20,011 bases of DNA. It comes from Trichinella spiralis. Its lineage: Eukaryota > Nematoda > Enoplea > Trichinellida > Trichinellidae. Shown piece after piece: positions 9,984-19,953 of this stretch; positions within the stretch are counted from its first letter, which is position 1, and each line of letters opens with the position of its first letter. The stretch is taken from contig CM012955.1 of assembly GCA_000181795.3 (NCBI GenBank), forward strand, positions 5,741,861 through 5,761,871. Direction: 5' to 3'. A model generated the notes under the pieces. The model was not told the DNA's origin. It did not search any database and saw only the letters and a program-made list of their open reading frames with translations. Both the position numbers and the translations under genes were made by a program.

Positions 9984-10074
9984 AAGTCTGTTTGGTGACG
10001 CAAATTACGGCAATGAAAATAGTACAACCAGTAGCAGTACTGATGATGCAGAAGATGGGAAATTATATAAATGA
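9931..10074 (+). CDS. Gene B last exon (two possible C-termini)
   Basis: Acceptor TTTAATTTCAG ends at 9930. In phase the exon reads DILNPQNANASSFPGLG and stops at TGA 9981-9983. The sequence just after is open in the +1 frame and looks coding (VWAESLFGDANYG, then a Ser/Thr/Asp-rich tail) to TGA 10072-10074. The switch point is a CCCC run near 9968-9971. Either a base differs from the true sequence there, or an alternative acceptor (GCAAG, ending at 9961, also phase 1) is used. Confidence 0.55.
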
Positions 10075-12595
10075 ATTTTTTTTATTTCAAGCTATTATAT
10101 TATATTTTTGATTTTTATATCTTTATGAACTTATTCCATTTAAAGTAGTTTTCGTGTGAAACATTACAGCATGTATTTTTTATACCACTTTTATAATTGT
10201 GAAATTGTATTCGCATATTTTTTTAATTGAAAAACTGTGTGGAAGTTCCTTCAAAAACACTAATGCTTTACTCTCCGCAATATGTGTATATTTTTCTAAA
10301 GTATTCTAAATATTTTCATTTTAACAAATTGCTTATGCTTGTCGAATCAGAAAAGAGATGTTTACTGTATCATAGATGAGCATGCTATCAACTATGTAAC
10401 TGAACAAGAACAGTTTTATACGAACAGTTAACGAACTGCTAGCAGCTTTCTGTTTTAACGAATAAAGAGCATCAGCAGCAGTTTCAATCAAACGTAATTC
10501 TCAAATAAATTGAATGCATCCTGTCCATTTGTTTAGAAGTGATTTATTCACAAGATTCCCTGCAGTAACTCTCTCTTTTTCAATTTGGTTAATTAATTTT
10601 TCCTGTTTCAACAGCAGCAGCACATTTTCCAGCTCAGTTACTTAGGTCTGTTCTATGCGTATCTTCAAAAATAGCGTATATGTTCATCATCACTAAGCAA
10701 GAGCTAGAAAGTATTTCATATTATTTAAAGAAGTTTATACGAACAAAAAATAAAACATGATAAATTACATCGATGTATATTATTTATCAACACAATTTCT
10801 ACGAAAATTAAACCTGATTTTCACTGTCGGTTGCATGGATTGCTACAATCAGCGACATTAGGCAACTATCAAGGAATTTGAAAAAAAAAACTCATTTTGC
10901 AATAAAATTTAGAAATTTTGATTAAAAATTTAGGGGAATTTTTTAAAAAGAAACGGTAATTTTTACTCATGTTTACTGTTCTTAATGCTCATCATGCATT
11001 TCAAGATCATGTAAGATGCTTATAAAATAGAAAATTGTAAATATAAAATTACAACATGTTTATTTATGTGTACATTCTATTCTACTAAATTTTGTAATTC
11101 ATGTCGCACTACTTTCGTTAGAATCCTGTAAAAATCTATAGCTATGCATTCATTTTATAAAACTTATAAAATGTTGAACATGTAATTAATTATTAGTAGC
11201 TTTGATTGCTGTCAATAATGTTCCAACTTTTCAAACCGTAATTATGACATGCATTTCATAATACTGTAGCCTACTAAATGATCTCGTTCTTACTTCCTGG
11301 TCTTGTTTACTTGTTTTATGTTTCATTGTGTATGCATACGCGTCGTCTGTTTGCTCTGTTAAAATTTTATGCGTTATTTGTGATGATCTGTTATTTTGAT
11401 GTGCGTCTTATTTAACGCTTCCATCCGCTTTTCCGATAGACTTTCTTCATTTTATCGTATTATGTATATTATCTATTTTATTTTTATTATTTATTGCATT
11501 AGAATTTAATGTTTTAATTGTAAATCTTTTTTTCTGATTTTATTACTTTGACAGTACGCGCGATGATTTATCCAAAATATTTATGACTCAGTCAGCGTAT
11601 ACTTTATTTATTTATGCATTATTTCATCCTTCAAATAATTTTTAATCTTCAAGACCAACACCCCAACGAAGCGAAACATCAACCAGGTAGTCGTCAATTT
11701 GAGGTGTGTTTCAATTTGTTAAATATGTAAGCAGTAAAAAGTCATAATTTTCTGCTCATTGAGCATAATTGTTATTTTACATTTGTTCAACTAAATAAGT
11801 AAAGAGTCTAAATTGTTTAATGTGCATTTCTTTTAATTTCAACTTTTATTCCATTCCATTATTTTTTTAATTAATTTTCTTTTGTGTAATGTAAAGCCTT
11901 CATCAAAAATTTTAGTTGCTAATTTTTAATTTCTTATTTGTTATTATTTCTGCATTTTCACTTCACTGAACTGAAATTTGTAAAGTCGATTAATTTAAAT
12001 TCCATTGGGGGTGTTTTTCTACATGATCACGATGTACAGTTATAAATGCAGACGTCAGTTTTGTTTATTTTAGCTTAAAATGTTGCTTAATGAGAATATG
12101 CGCATTGAAACACAAACTAGCCTGAGATATTTTTGTTCAAAATGTCAAATCATGTCTGGTCAAAATGCAAATGAGTATGTTTCATAGCAAAGATGATGTC
12201 TGATAGATGCGAAGGAGCAAATAGACAAGCAGAACTAGTATTTATAAATTTTCAAATGAAACAAATAAGTGTGGAAAACTGAAATATATTAGTTTAATAG
12301 TTAAAATTATTTTGAAAAATAGCAAAAAATAATAAATGAAAAAATTTTGAGATGAAAACGATGATTTAGAAAGTTTGTGAGGAGAGATCTGAGTGAGCGA
12401 ATGGCGTGTAGTGGGGGAGGAAAAAGAAATTGAACATAATGTTGCTTTTAAGTTGCGCTGTTGTTTATGCATAAAAAGTTTTTTGTTGAATGTGTTTCAG
12501 TGCTTTGAACTGTTTCTTTTTGTAAACTACATGATTCAATTTTAAAATTAATGATTTTAACTTTAATTTTTGCATTTTTAGTTCTGATTGTTCAG
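10075..12595. other. 3' flank of gene B and intergenic region
   Basis: No supportable gene on either strand. An AATAAA at 10461-10466, about 390 nt after the last gene B stop, is a candidate poly(A) signal. Short coding-looking scraps (for example 11656-11688 before GTAGTC) cannot be linked to anything. A G-rich patch, GTGGGGGAGG, lies near 12411-12420. The rest is AT-rich. Confidence 0.4.
10461..10466 (+). terminator. Candidate poly(A) signal AATAAA for gene B
   Basis: First canonical AATAAA after the gene B stop codons at 9983 and 10074. Confidence 0.35.
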
Positions 12596-12605
12596 GAGCA
12601 TCAGA
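12580..12605 (+). promoter_or_regulatory. Acceptor just upstream of the USP8-like start; possible spliced-leader site
   Basis: A T-rich tract and TTGTTCAG end at 12595, followed by only 10 nt before ATG 12606. No upstream exon is apparent. In nematodes this arrangement marks spliced-leader trans-splicing. A cis-spliced 5' exon outside recognition is the alternative. Confidence 0.4.
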
Positions 12606-15600
12606 ATGGAAAATTATTTGGAAAGAAATGTAAGAAGAATTTAATTTTTACGTTTCTTTGTTAATTAAAAAAAGAAAAATTAATTTTAGCAGTCATTGCT
12701 AAAAATAGATAGTGAAATGGCAGAACGTGAAAATAGAAATTCATCACTGCCCTTGGAGGTAGACGCGGAATGGTTTGATCCAGGTAAATTGTTATTGTCG
12801 CTAAAATTTTGTTTCTCACTTGAAAATATTTTTTGAACAGAGGCAAATACCATTCTTCCGAATGATTTACTGATCATGATGGAAGAATACAAAAATGATA
12901 TGTTGATAATAGACATACGTCCTAGAGAGTGGTTCGACAACGAGCAAATGAAAACTGACGTTCTCACGTTGAACATCGAGCAATATACATTGCTTACATG
13001 GTGAGTTGATTTATTATTCTTATTTTTTCTTTCATAATAAGTAAATACTATCAACATTTTTATAAGTTTATTTTTAAATTCATGAAAGGTATTCTCATTT
13101 GTTTCCATGTTGTCCACGTCTGTTTTTTCTTTTTCATCTCAATTTGATTGGCTATAGCGCTTGACGTGTTATTCAACTTTTGATTGGTCAAAAATATTTA
13201 TTTTTCTAACATTGGTTAGATTTTTCTTCAACGATTCACCCAAACCATTCAATTATTAATTAGCTTCAGAACTTGATTTCTCTTTACAAATTTTATTAAT
13301 ATAATTATTTTATAAAATGTATTGTTAAAAAAGAAAGAAATTTGACTATCATTGAGTTTTTTGTGGTAAAAATGTTTTTTCTTTTGATGAACTTTCATTC
13401 ATATTTCTTTTAACTGTCATCAACTTGGAAGCTTTCTTTATCAGAGCAAATTTTTAATTCAACTCTTCAATATAATACACGTATATGTAACTGTGTGTGT
13501 GCTTGTTTAACATTATAATTCAGAGGAAAATGTGGATACTTGTCATCGTTCAAAGAAATCCATGTTTCACGTGGACCATGTAGAAAATGACAATAATTAT
13601 CCATTTGTGCTGAATTAAAAGCAAAAACAAAGAATGTGAAAATCGTTGAATAGTTTACGGATTTCAATTTTTTCAGCCATAATCCCAGTGATTTTACGAT
13701 GCTGTTGTGCTTTCCAACAAGATCGAAATTTCATAGTTTAGCATCAGTTCGGTTTATTATTCTGCTCGATTTTGCGTTCGACCTGAGAGATGCGCAGCAA
13801 ATAGAAACTTGGGGCTCAACTCTGCAACATTTGAAGCAAATTTTGCCATCCAACTGCCAGTCGGCGTTGTTGAAGGTTCTCATCGGTGGTTGGCTCAATT
13901 TTAGAAAACTTTTTCCTGACCAGGTCAGACTGACAGTAATGACAAGAATGTATAATAATAAATAAATGTATTTTCAGGTAATGCATGTTCGTCAGGATGC
14001 CGCTACTGCTTATGATGAGTTTTGGGAAGATGAAGATGAATATGATTTTTCTGAAGATGAGGATGATGATACTGAAAATGATGAAAATGTTTATGTTGAA
14101 GAAGATGATGATGATGATGATTCTGATGACCAGAGCAGAAATGACAACAGAAGAAACAACAACGTGGCTAACAATAGATACAATAATTATGGTGATGATG
14201 ACGACGACTCTGACAGCGATGCTCCGCATAATACGCCTCTGATTTTGAGGAGAGGTAATAATATGCAGTTTCATCTTACAACAATTACTTTTTTGAAAGT
14301 ACATTATAATTTATGTAAAGTTAAGTTTATTGTTCATGACCGTTAAATAATTCGAGTGTCGAACGATTTTTTCCCATTATTGATTAACAGTTTCAAGTAT
14401 AAAAAAAGAAGTAATATTATCATTGTGAAATTGAAGTGTTAATATTGAAATTATGAGAGATCAACAAAAATTTTGTTTCTTTGTTTTTCATTTTTGCTCA
14501 GTTGGAATTGCAATACATATGTGTTTATGATGATCAGAGCATGGACATTCCTTGATCTTTAATGCGCATGCTATTTATTCACTGCAGCAAATTTGCATTT
14601 AGGACGAACTGAGCACTCTTTATCACGTGGAAGACCCAGAGGCGCTTCGTTGCGTGGACGATCCAGAGACTCTCCATCACCTGTGCCAAGGATAATGACT
14701 TTGTCATGTACACACCGTCGCTGCCGAAACAGCTTTTATAGAACGTACAGTTTCCAATTCTTTGACAATATATTTATACCTGTATTTTGCAGTTGCTTAG
14801 ACTTCCACAATTGTCGCTGTTTCAAAAAAATTTATTTGAAGAATTCTTTACTAATATCCATTTGGTTTTCAGCATGACTTTCTTTTTTAATTTTCATATT
14901 ATTTTTTATATAGATGCGTAGTGCTGCCACCAAAAACAGTGGTTCCTCTCGAGGGACGACGATCCATTGTATGTAATTGGCAAAATATTTCCAAATATAA
15001 TGTAATCTAATTTGATTTTTATTTCAGTTTCCCGGCTTGGTTAATTATAAAGCAAGCTGTTCTATGAATTCTGTCATTTCCTGCCTGTATGCTTCAGTTG
15101 AATTTCGTAATTACATTGTGCATCACTGGTCCAGGTGATAAAAAAATAAGTTTTTCATTTCACCTCATTGATAATTTTCGAATTTCAGAATTTCAGTGTC
15201 TGTTGATTTTAAATTCTTGCGTGAATTTTGTAAATTGATTTACGAGATGCGTGACCGATCAATTATCAACATCATACCGGCCGATTTGTTGGTCACAGAT
15301 TTTGCTTATAATCTGCTTGATTTCTTTTTTTTTATTTTTGGTTACTTTTTAAATTTTAGACCACCACTCGTATGTTCTTAACTTGGCCACGTAAAAAAAG
15401 GGCGGAGGAAGTGTATCAGATTTTGCTTCGCCGTTTACATGAGGATTTTGAACGGGTACCTTTTATCTATATATCTGTATATTTATTTATAGAGAAGCGT
15501 TGCATTTTTTATTTATTTAAAATCTTTAGGAAGGTCTGGTGTTGAATAGTTCTTCAAGTGCACGCGGAGAAATGACAACTATTATAGAGCAACTGTTTGC

Positions 15601-16883
15601 CGTAAGTTTAACTGAAGAAGTAAATTAAGCAAATTAGAATAATATTCAATTTTTAGTATTCAGTTTTTGAGCGAACTACCTTCACGTGTTGTGGAATGGT
15701 AGAGGTGGGCAGTCCCACGTTTAATATATTACTGAATATTTTGTTTTCTCAATTTGGGTCTGTGCAGACTCTTGAGGTTGGTATTGCGTATGTTCATTCT
15801 GCAGTAAGAATATTATGTTTTAAGAAATGTTAATGCCATATTTTTGCATTTATTGAGTACATGATTGTTTTTTTCATTTATTTTTAATGAATGAAAAGAT
15901 GGACGTGAATTATTGATGTTGGGGCATTGATTTTTATTCTTTTTCATGTGATATAATTTAAATTATTGATTGTTATGATGTGTAATAGGAAAATAAATGT
16001 TCAATCACAAGAGTCGAATGTTGTGTAGCAGAAAGTAAGAGAGAAACAGAATAGCAAATAATATTCATTATTTCATATAAAATAAAAATAATGTTTATTT
16101 TTTAAAAGTTTTTTTTATTTCTAATTTTTCTAGTTATTCATTCCAATGAATTCAAATTTCAAGGACAAATGTATGTTTTTGTTTAGGATTCTTTGGAACT
16201 GTTCCGGAACAGTCCATTCCTCCACCATTGTCATGGAGTAGCGTGTCCACGATGCAAAACGTCTGTATTTTCTGTAGTGGAAACACGCTTTTCATCGTTG
16301 CCCACTTACCTAGTCATTAACGTGTATTCGTAGAAAAATTCTTTAGTTTTTACTTTAGTCTGAAAATAATATGGGTTGATTAATTTACTTAGGGATTCGC
16401 ACCAACGCAACGTGTCGTTACGTATCTGTCTTGAAGATCCCTTGCATATTCCACTTGATGAGAATGGAGTGGAGCGTACCGTTTCTTACAAGTTATATGC
16501 CATGGTGGTATGATGCTGTTGCCTTTGCTTTACTTTATATACTATATATATGTAATTTACTTTATAAGGCAGGCAAGTTTATTTTTAATTTTTAGGAATG
16601 TATCAGGGAAAATTCAATTACACATTATGTTAGCGTCTGCCGAGATTCCCAAACAGGGGACTGGTTTTACTTGGACGGTCATGAAATCAAAGAAGTTGCT
16701 TGTGATTACATCCCGGTAAGAATTGATAAGTGAGATATGTATATTAATATGCTTATTTATTTATCCAGGTTGCTTTGTAGTGTATAATTTTTTATTTGAA
16801 TATCCAGTTCGATTTATAATATTTATTTATTTTAGAAAAAACCGTGCATATTGTTCTATGAAAAATGCCACCCATATGCCTGA
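12606..16883 (+). CDS. USP8: USP8/UBPY-like deubiquitinase (rhodanese + USP domains), 16 exons
   Basis: Exons: 12606-12629, 12690-12783, 12841-13000, 13677-13923, 13978-14254, 14588-14744, 14914-14968, 15028-15134, 15189-15291, 15360-15455, 15530-15601, 15657-15803, 16187-16323, 16393-16507, 16596-16715, 16836-16883. All phases agree, giving 652 aa. Residues ~44-175 align by eye to the USP8 rhodanese domain (LIIDIRPREWF; RFIILLDF; LIGGWLNFRKLFP). About 176-267 is Asp/Glu-rich and 268-320 Arg/Gly/Ser-rich. The USP fold runs from ~339: GLVNYKASCSMNS (Cys349, oxyanion Asn344), AEEVYQILLRRLHEDF (QQDSQE box region), CPRC, then THYVSVC (His607) and WFYLDGHE (Asp624). USP8 removes ubiquitin from endosomal cargo and ESCRT-0. 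The N-terminal MIT domain is missing and the Cys box has KA for GN, so it is a diverged member. Activity is likely but unproven. Confidence 0.85.
12841..13923 (+). other. Rhodanese domain of the USP8-like protein (exons 3-4)
   Basis: Spans 12841-13000 and 13677-13923. Exon 3 gives ILPNDLLIMMEEYKNDMLII and DIRPREWFD, the typical N-terminal rhodanese half. Exon 4 gives the second half with VLIGGWLNFRKLFPDQ, matching the LEGGYENWLLCYP region of USP8. The catalytic Cys of true sulfurtransferases is replaced by the LLDF stretch (Asp at about residue 124), as in USP8, so this is a binding, not an enzyme, module. Confidence 0.8.
13001..13676 (+). other. Intron 3 of the USP8-like gene (676 nt, the longest)
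   Basis: GTGAGT...TTTTTTCAG. It is much longer than the 54-120 nt of most neighbours. It holds two GATTGG (inverted CCAAT) motifs at 13146 and 13182 with TTGACGTG between them. No internal exon is needed, since phases 2/1 fit directly. Confidence 0.6.
13978..14254 (+). CDS. Acidic linker exon of the USP8-like gene
   Basis: Acceptor ATTTTCAG, donor GTAATA, 277 nt. It encodes a long Asp/Glu-rich run built from GAT/GAA codons (DEDEYDFSEDEDDD, then DDDDDDSDD), an Asn/Arg-rich patch and DDDDDSDSD. Repeated GAT triplets suggest growth by slippage. The minus strand here shows a hydrophobic open frame (Ile/Val-rich) that is only a reflection of GAT repeats. Confidence 0.8.
15028..16883 (+). other. 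USP catalytic domain (exons 8-16)
   Basis: About 313 residues starting FPGLVNYKASC. The order of boxes is right for a USP: Cys box, helix with AEEVYQILLRRLHEDF, MTTIIEQLFA...FERTTFTCC, zinc-binding CPRC, FSSLPTYLVINV (the LPPVLLVHLKRF position), and the THYVSVC and WFYLDGHE boxes, then ILFYEK at the end. One zinc Cys pair is intact (CPRC); the other site shows TCCG, not CxxC, so zinc binding may be lost. Exon 14 may end at 16504 (GTGGTA) or 16507 (GTATGA), differing by one Val. Confidence 0.85.
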
Positions 16884-17047
16884 CCTCGACCAACTATAGT
16901 CTTTTATTATACAGTCGGTTTCTTCTGGCAAAAAGTTAGCGATCTTTGATTTTGATCTTATATGCCTTTTGCAGCCTACTATCTCTGTCTTAAACTGCAA
17001 TTTTATTCCTCCTTGCTACTGAATTGAATGCAAGGTGACAATATGCT

Positions 17048-17050
<3 letters not shown>

Positions 17051-17088
<38 letters not shown>
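17051..17088. repeat. (GT)19 microsatellite
   Basis: Nineteen perfect GT units, followed by degenerate T/G-rich sequence to about 17145. The open frames seen here on both strands are artefacts of the repeat. Confidence 0.95.
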
Positions 17089-17089
<1 letters not shown>

Positions 17090-17660
17090 TGTTTATGTTT
17101 CCGTTTGTATCTGTTTTTGTGTGTGTCGTGTCTGTGTTTTGCTATTGTCTTTCTTTTCATTTTTTTAATTTGTTCACGCTTAAGATAAATTGGTTTGTTA
17201 TTCCATATTGTCGGTGATGTGTCCTCATCCATTTATGCGATCGATAAATCCATTGTTCAAGTTTCCATTAACATATTTTTTACACGCTTTTATGCTTTGC
17301 CAGTTCGATGCTGTCTTACACTGAACTGAATATAAGCCCACCTATCGATACTTGCGTTCCACAATCACGCAATCGAAGAAACATTTGTATGTTCACATGC
17401 TGAGAAGGTGGTCAGTATGCAAAGATGCAAATGCCATTTATTCCAAATTCAGCCGCACAATTCTAGAAGTTGAAATTCTACTTTGCACATTGCAGAAAAT
17501 AATGAATTGTATGATGAGTATTTTATAAAATAATGGATTACAGTTGAAAAATGTTTTGCAAGAAATCCAAATAAATTCTTTTCCCTAAAATTTTCAAATT
17601 TTTCCAACTGAACGCATTTTTGAAAAACATGTGTTGTATTAAGTACAAAAATAAATATAC

Positions 17661-17680
17661 AAATAAATAAATAAATAAAT
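17661..17680. repeat. (AAAT)5 simple repeat followed by a short AT run
   Basis: Five perfect AAAT units, then a TATC/TATA run to about 17698. Confidence 0.85.
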
Positions 17681-18548
17681 ATATCTATATATATATGTTG
17701 GAAAGCATCAATTGCACCTGAGATTATTTTACTTACTTTTAACAGACTGTTGGTTGCTCAACAAATTGGCTGTTGAAATGAAGATAGCACTGCGTTTCTT
17801 AAAGGATTCGTAATTCACGGTTGAGCACTAGCGCAGCTAGACTAGATTGAATAACACGTGTTGCACATTGTTTTAAAACTTATGCAAATCAGCCTTTCAC
17901 ACTGCAGTGATTAGATTTACACTCGTTTTTTGAAAAAGTAGGTCGATTGCGTTAAGATGTAGTGCAGTCAGGCTAAATAGAATAAAGAACGCTGCGCGAG
18001 CTTTGAATCCTTATTATGCTAATCGACTTAACCGCAAGATTGTTTTATTAATACGATTTGGCCTGTTGACTTGTTTAACATGGCTAACAGTGAGGCCGTC
18101 TTCTGTTCTCTTCCGTTACTGTTGCATTCAGTAACTAGTGCATGCCCTTTTCAAATAATGAGAAATATACAATTTTCCATCTTTTTTGTATCATGTTATT
18201 TCAAAACGTTGTATACGTATTTTCAGAACGGTGTATTTAGCAGCGCTCAATTAGCATATTCTAAACAGTGAATTTTTCATTTCACCTTGCATTTTTACGG
18301 TGCTTCAAAGGGAACATCTTTTACTTAGCATTTCTGCAGATATGAAAAATGAAGACAATAGAAATTAATGATGCAGAGGAGATATTTCAAACCTGAAGAA
18401 AAACTGAATACCAAATGTATATGCAGTTGCCTTTGGTTCCCCATGTTATAAATACAGAACAAACGATGCATCAAATACGCGAGCTATCTTGTACTTGAAC
18501 CGAACCATATTTACGATAAACCTACTTTGTTGCAATTTGAATCAACGC

Positions 18549-18566
18549 AATATTTGCGCAAATATT
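18549..18566. repeat. 18-bp perfect palindrome
   Basis: AATATTTGCGCAAATATT reads the same on both strands. It lies in intergenic DNA with no gene attached. Confidence 0.8.
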
Positions 18567-19097
18567 CTTTTATTCTTGCAAATACTTATTTTGTTATAAT
18601 TTGTTCAACTTTTGCTTTTAAATTATTTTATCAAAAATTTCAAATTTTTGAATAATTTTTTGAAAATTTATGAAAATCAGAAAAAGGAAAAATAACTTCT
18701 GTAATGTGCATGGCGTTGAATGAAGTATCGTTTGCTAACTTCCATGTGCTATGTATTTCCTCAGTTAAAATGCACTCTGCAAGCGATTGAAATGGCCGTT
18801 CTGCTTAACAGTCAGTAGAGGGCAAATTAAATACGCCCTACACGCATTGTTTATCTATTATTAAAATATGGTCTTTCGAGAATCACCTATTCAGTAGCTA
18901 GCATAAACTTTCAATTTACCACAAGTAAGCTTTTGCCCGCAAATTGTTCACTTAAAAATTAGGTTTATTTTAGCTACTTGGTTTTCTGACATGAAAATTT
19001 TTCAGAAATACGTAGGTGTGTTTTGTCTAAGTCAACTTTGTTTTGTTATGGCGTTTTTTGTCAGATAATTTATATTTTGACTGAAGTTTAAATGTCA

Positions 19098-19120
19098 AGG
19101 TCATTTTTGAATTTTCAAAT
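19098..19120 (+). repeat. 23-bp direct repeat, first copy
   Basis: Starts AGGTCATTTTTGAATTTTCA and continues AAT. It is identical to 19931-19953. It contains TTTGAA-TT-TTCAAA, a small inverted repeat. Confidence 0.8.
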
Positions 19121-19205
19121 ACTCCTTTCCTTATTGGTAGAATTTAGCAGTGCATTTCTCCAGCTCATATTACGGCTTAGGTTAGACTTTATCTTCAGCT
19201 GAAAG

Positions 19206-19250
19206 TTCTAACGCACTAAAAACCGGTTTCTAACGCTGCATTATGCAAAT
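19206..19250 (+). promoter_or_regulatory. Promoter-like cluster: AACCGGTT palindrome between TTCTAACGC repeats, then ATGCAAAT
   Basis: AACCGGTT at 19221-19228 is the known Grainyhead/CP2-type site. It is flanked by identical TTCTAACGC at 19206-19214 and 19228-19236. An octamer ATGCAAAT (POU-type) follows at 19243-19250. It sits about 310 bp upstream of the candidate start at 19562. Factor binding is inferred from motif identity only. Confidence 0.35.
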
Positions 19251-19561
19251 AACTATCGCTATAACGCGCCTTATCATCAGTAAGGGTGCGTTTGTTTGTT
19301 TAATTTACGTGCCAATTAGTAGCATCGTTGAACGTTCTCTGAGTTCATTACGGGCGTTGAGTAGCTGCTGAAGTCGGTTTCAGAATTACTGACAAGTATT
19401 CCACTTTTCTGCTTTTTATTTTTTTAAAACTTTGTATATGTAAACATGTAAACAATTATTTTTTAATTATATAGCAGTTAATTATTAATTTTTGTTGCAA
19501 TTCTACTTTGTTATAAAGAGGGGTCAGTTTTGATTTAATAGTATTATTACAGGTTTAATGA

Positions 19562-19950
19562 ATGGAGCAAAGAAAATGTGAAAACGCGGACGGCACGAAG
19601 CAGAACAGGAGAAGACAAGAGGTAAATGCGATTTATTGTAGATTTGTGAAGCTGGACTAATGATACTTTGAAAGGGTGAAGTTATTGTTTTGTTTGATGA
19701 AATTACCCAAGTTTGTAGTACGTAATATATAAGTAAGATATTTTTCACTGTAAAACTGCACTTTTTGTTTTTCATATTAAGTTCAGATCACGTAAGACTT
19801 CATCTTTAGAGCAGCATCAGAGACATTTGGTAAATCACATTTTTTTGTTTCATTAACTTTGTTTGTCAGCATACGCAGCCAACGTGCTTATAATTTAGTG
19901 AAAAGATTTGGCGATGAGTTCCATTTATGTAGGTCATTTTTGAATTTTCA
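19562..19950 (+). CDS. Possible 5' exons of another gene, running off the window
   Basis: ATG 19562 opens 20 polar, basic codons (MEQRKCENADGTKQNRRRQE) ending at GAG|GTAAAT (19622), after an acceptor TATTACAG ending at 19552. Later candidates are 19810-19829 (after CATCTTTAG, donor GTAAAT) and a stretch after TTTGTTTGTCAG reading IRSQRAYNLVKRFGDEFHLC up to AG|GTCATT near 19932. The phases fit if the 20-nt exon is used. No family is recognised and the 20-nt exon is unusually small, so only the first exon is moderately credible. Confidence 0.3.
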
Positions 19951-19953
19951 AAT
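19931..19953 (+). repeat. 23-bp direct repeat, second copy
   Basis: Exact match to 19098-19120, 833 bp away. It lies at the possible donor (GTCATT) of the last candidate exon of the gene starting at 19562, so it may be part of an intron. Confidence 0.8.

Larger units (their letters stand above)
16884..19561. other. 3' flank of the USP8-like gene and intergenic region
   Basis: No convincing gene. The first AATAAA is at about 17570, nearly 690 nt after the stop, so a variant hexamer may be used nearer. A 66-codon open frame ending at 18271 and a 24-codon one at 18421-18495 have no recognisable features. Simple repeats and a palindrome are listed separately. Confidence 0.4.

Noticed and set aside
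11650-11695. Short exon-like segment ending at CAACCAG|GTAGTC
   Set aside because: Isolated, only 33 nt, with no compatible partner exons on either side.
12686-13117. 143-codon open frame on the minus strand
   Set aside because: It is antisense to exons 2-3 and an intron of the USP8-like gene, has no recognisable domain, and the + strand is clearly coding.
13816-14304. 162-codon minus-strand frame, very rich in Ile and Val, resembling membrane protein
   Set aside because: It is the reverse of GAT/GAA repeats encoding the acidic linker; the composition is an artefact.
17035-17232. Cys/Val-rich and Thr/His-rich frames on the two strands
   Set aside because: Both are translations of the (GT)n repeat.
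17700-18060. Possible tRNA-like pieces such as GCTTTGAATCC
   Set aside because: No matching acceptor stem, anticodon arm or D-arm could be placed around them.
18071-18271. 66-codon + strand frame with a hydrophobic Leu stretch that might mimic a signal peptide
   Set aside because: No good start context or family resemblance, and the length is within chance for this region.
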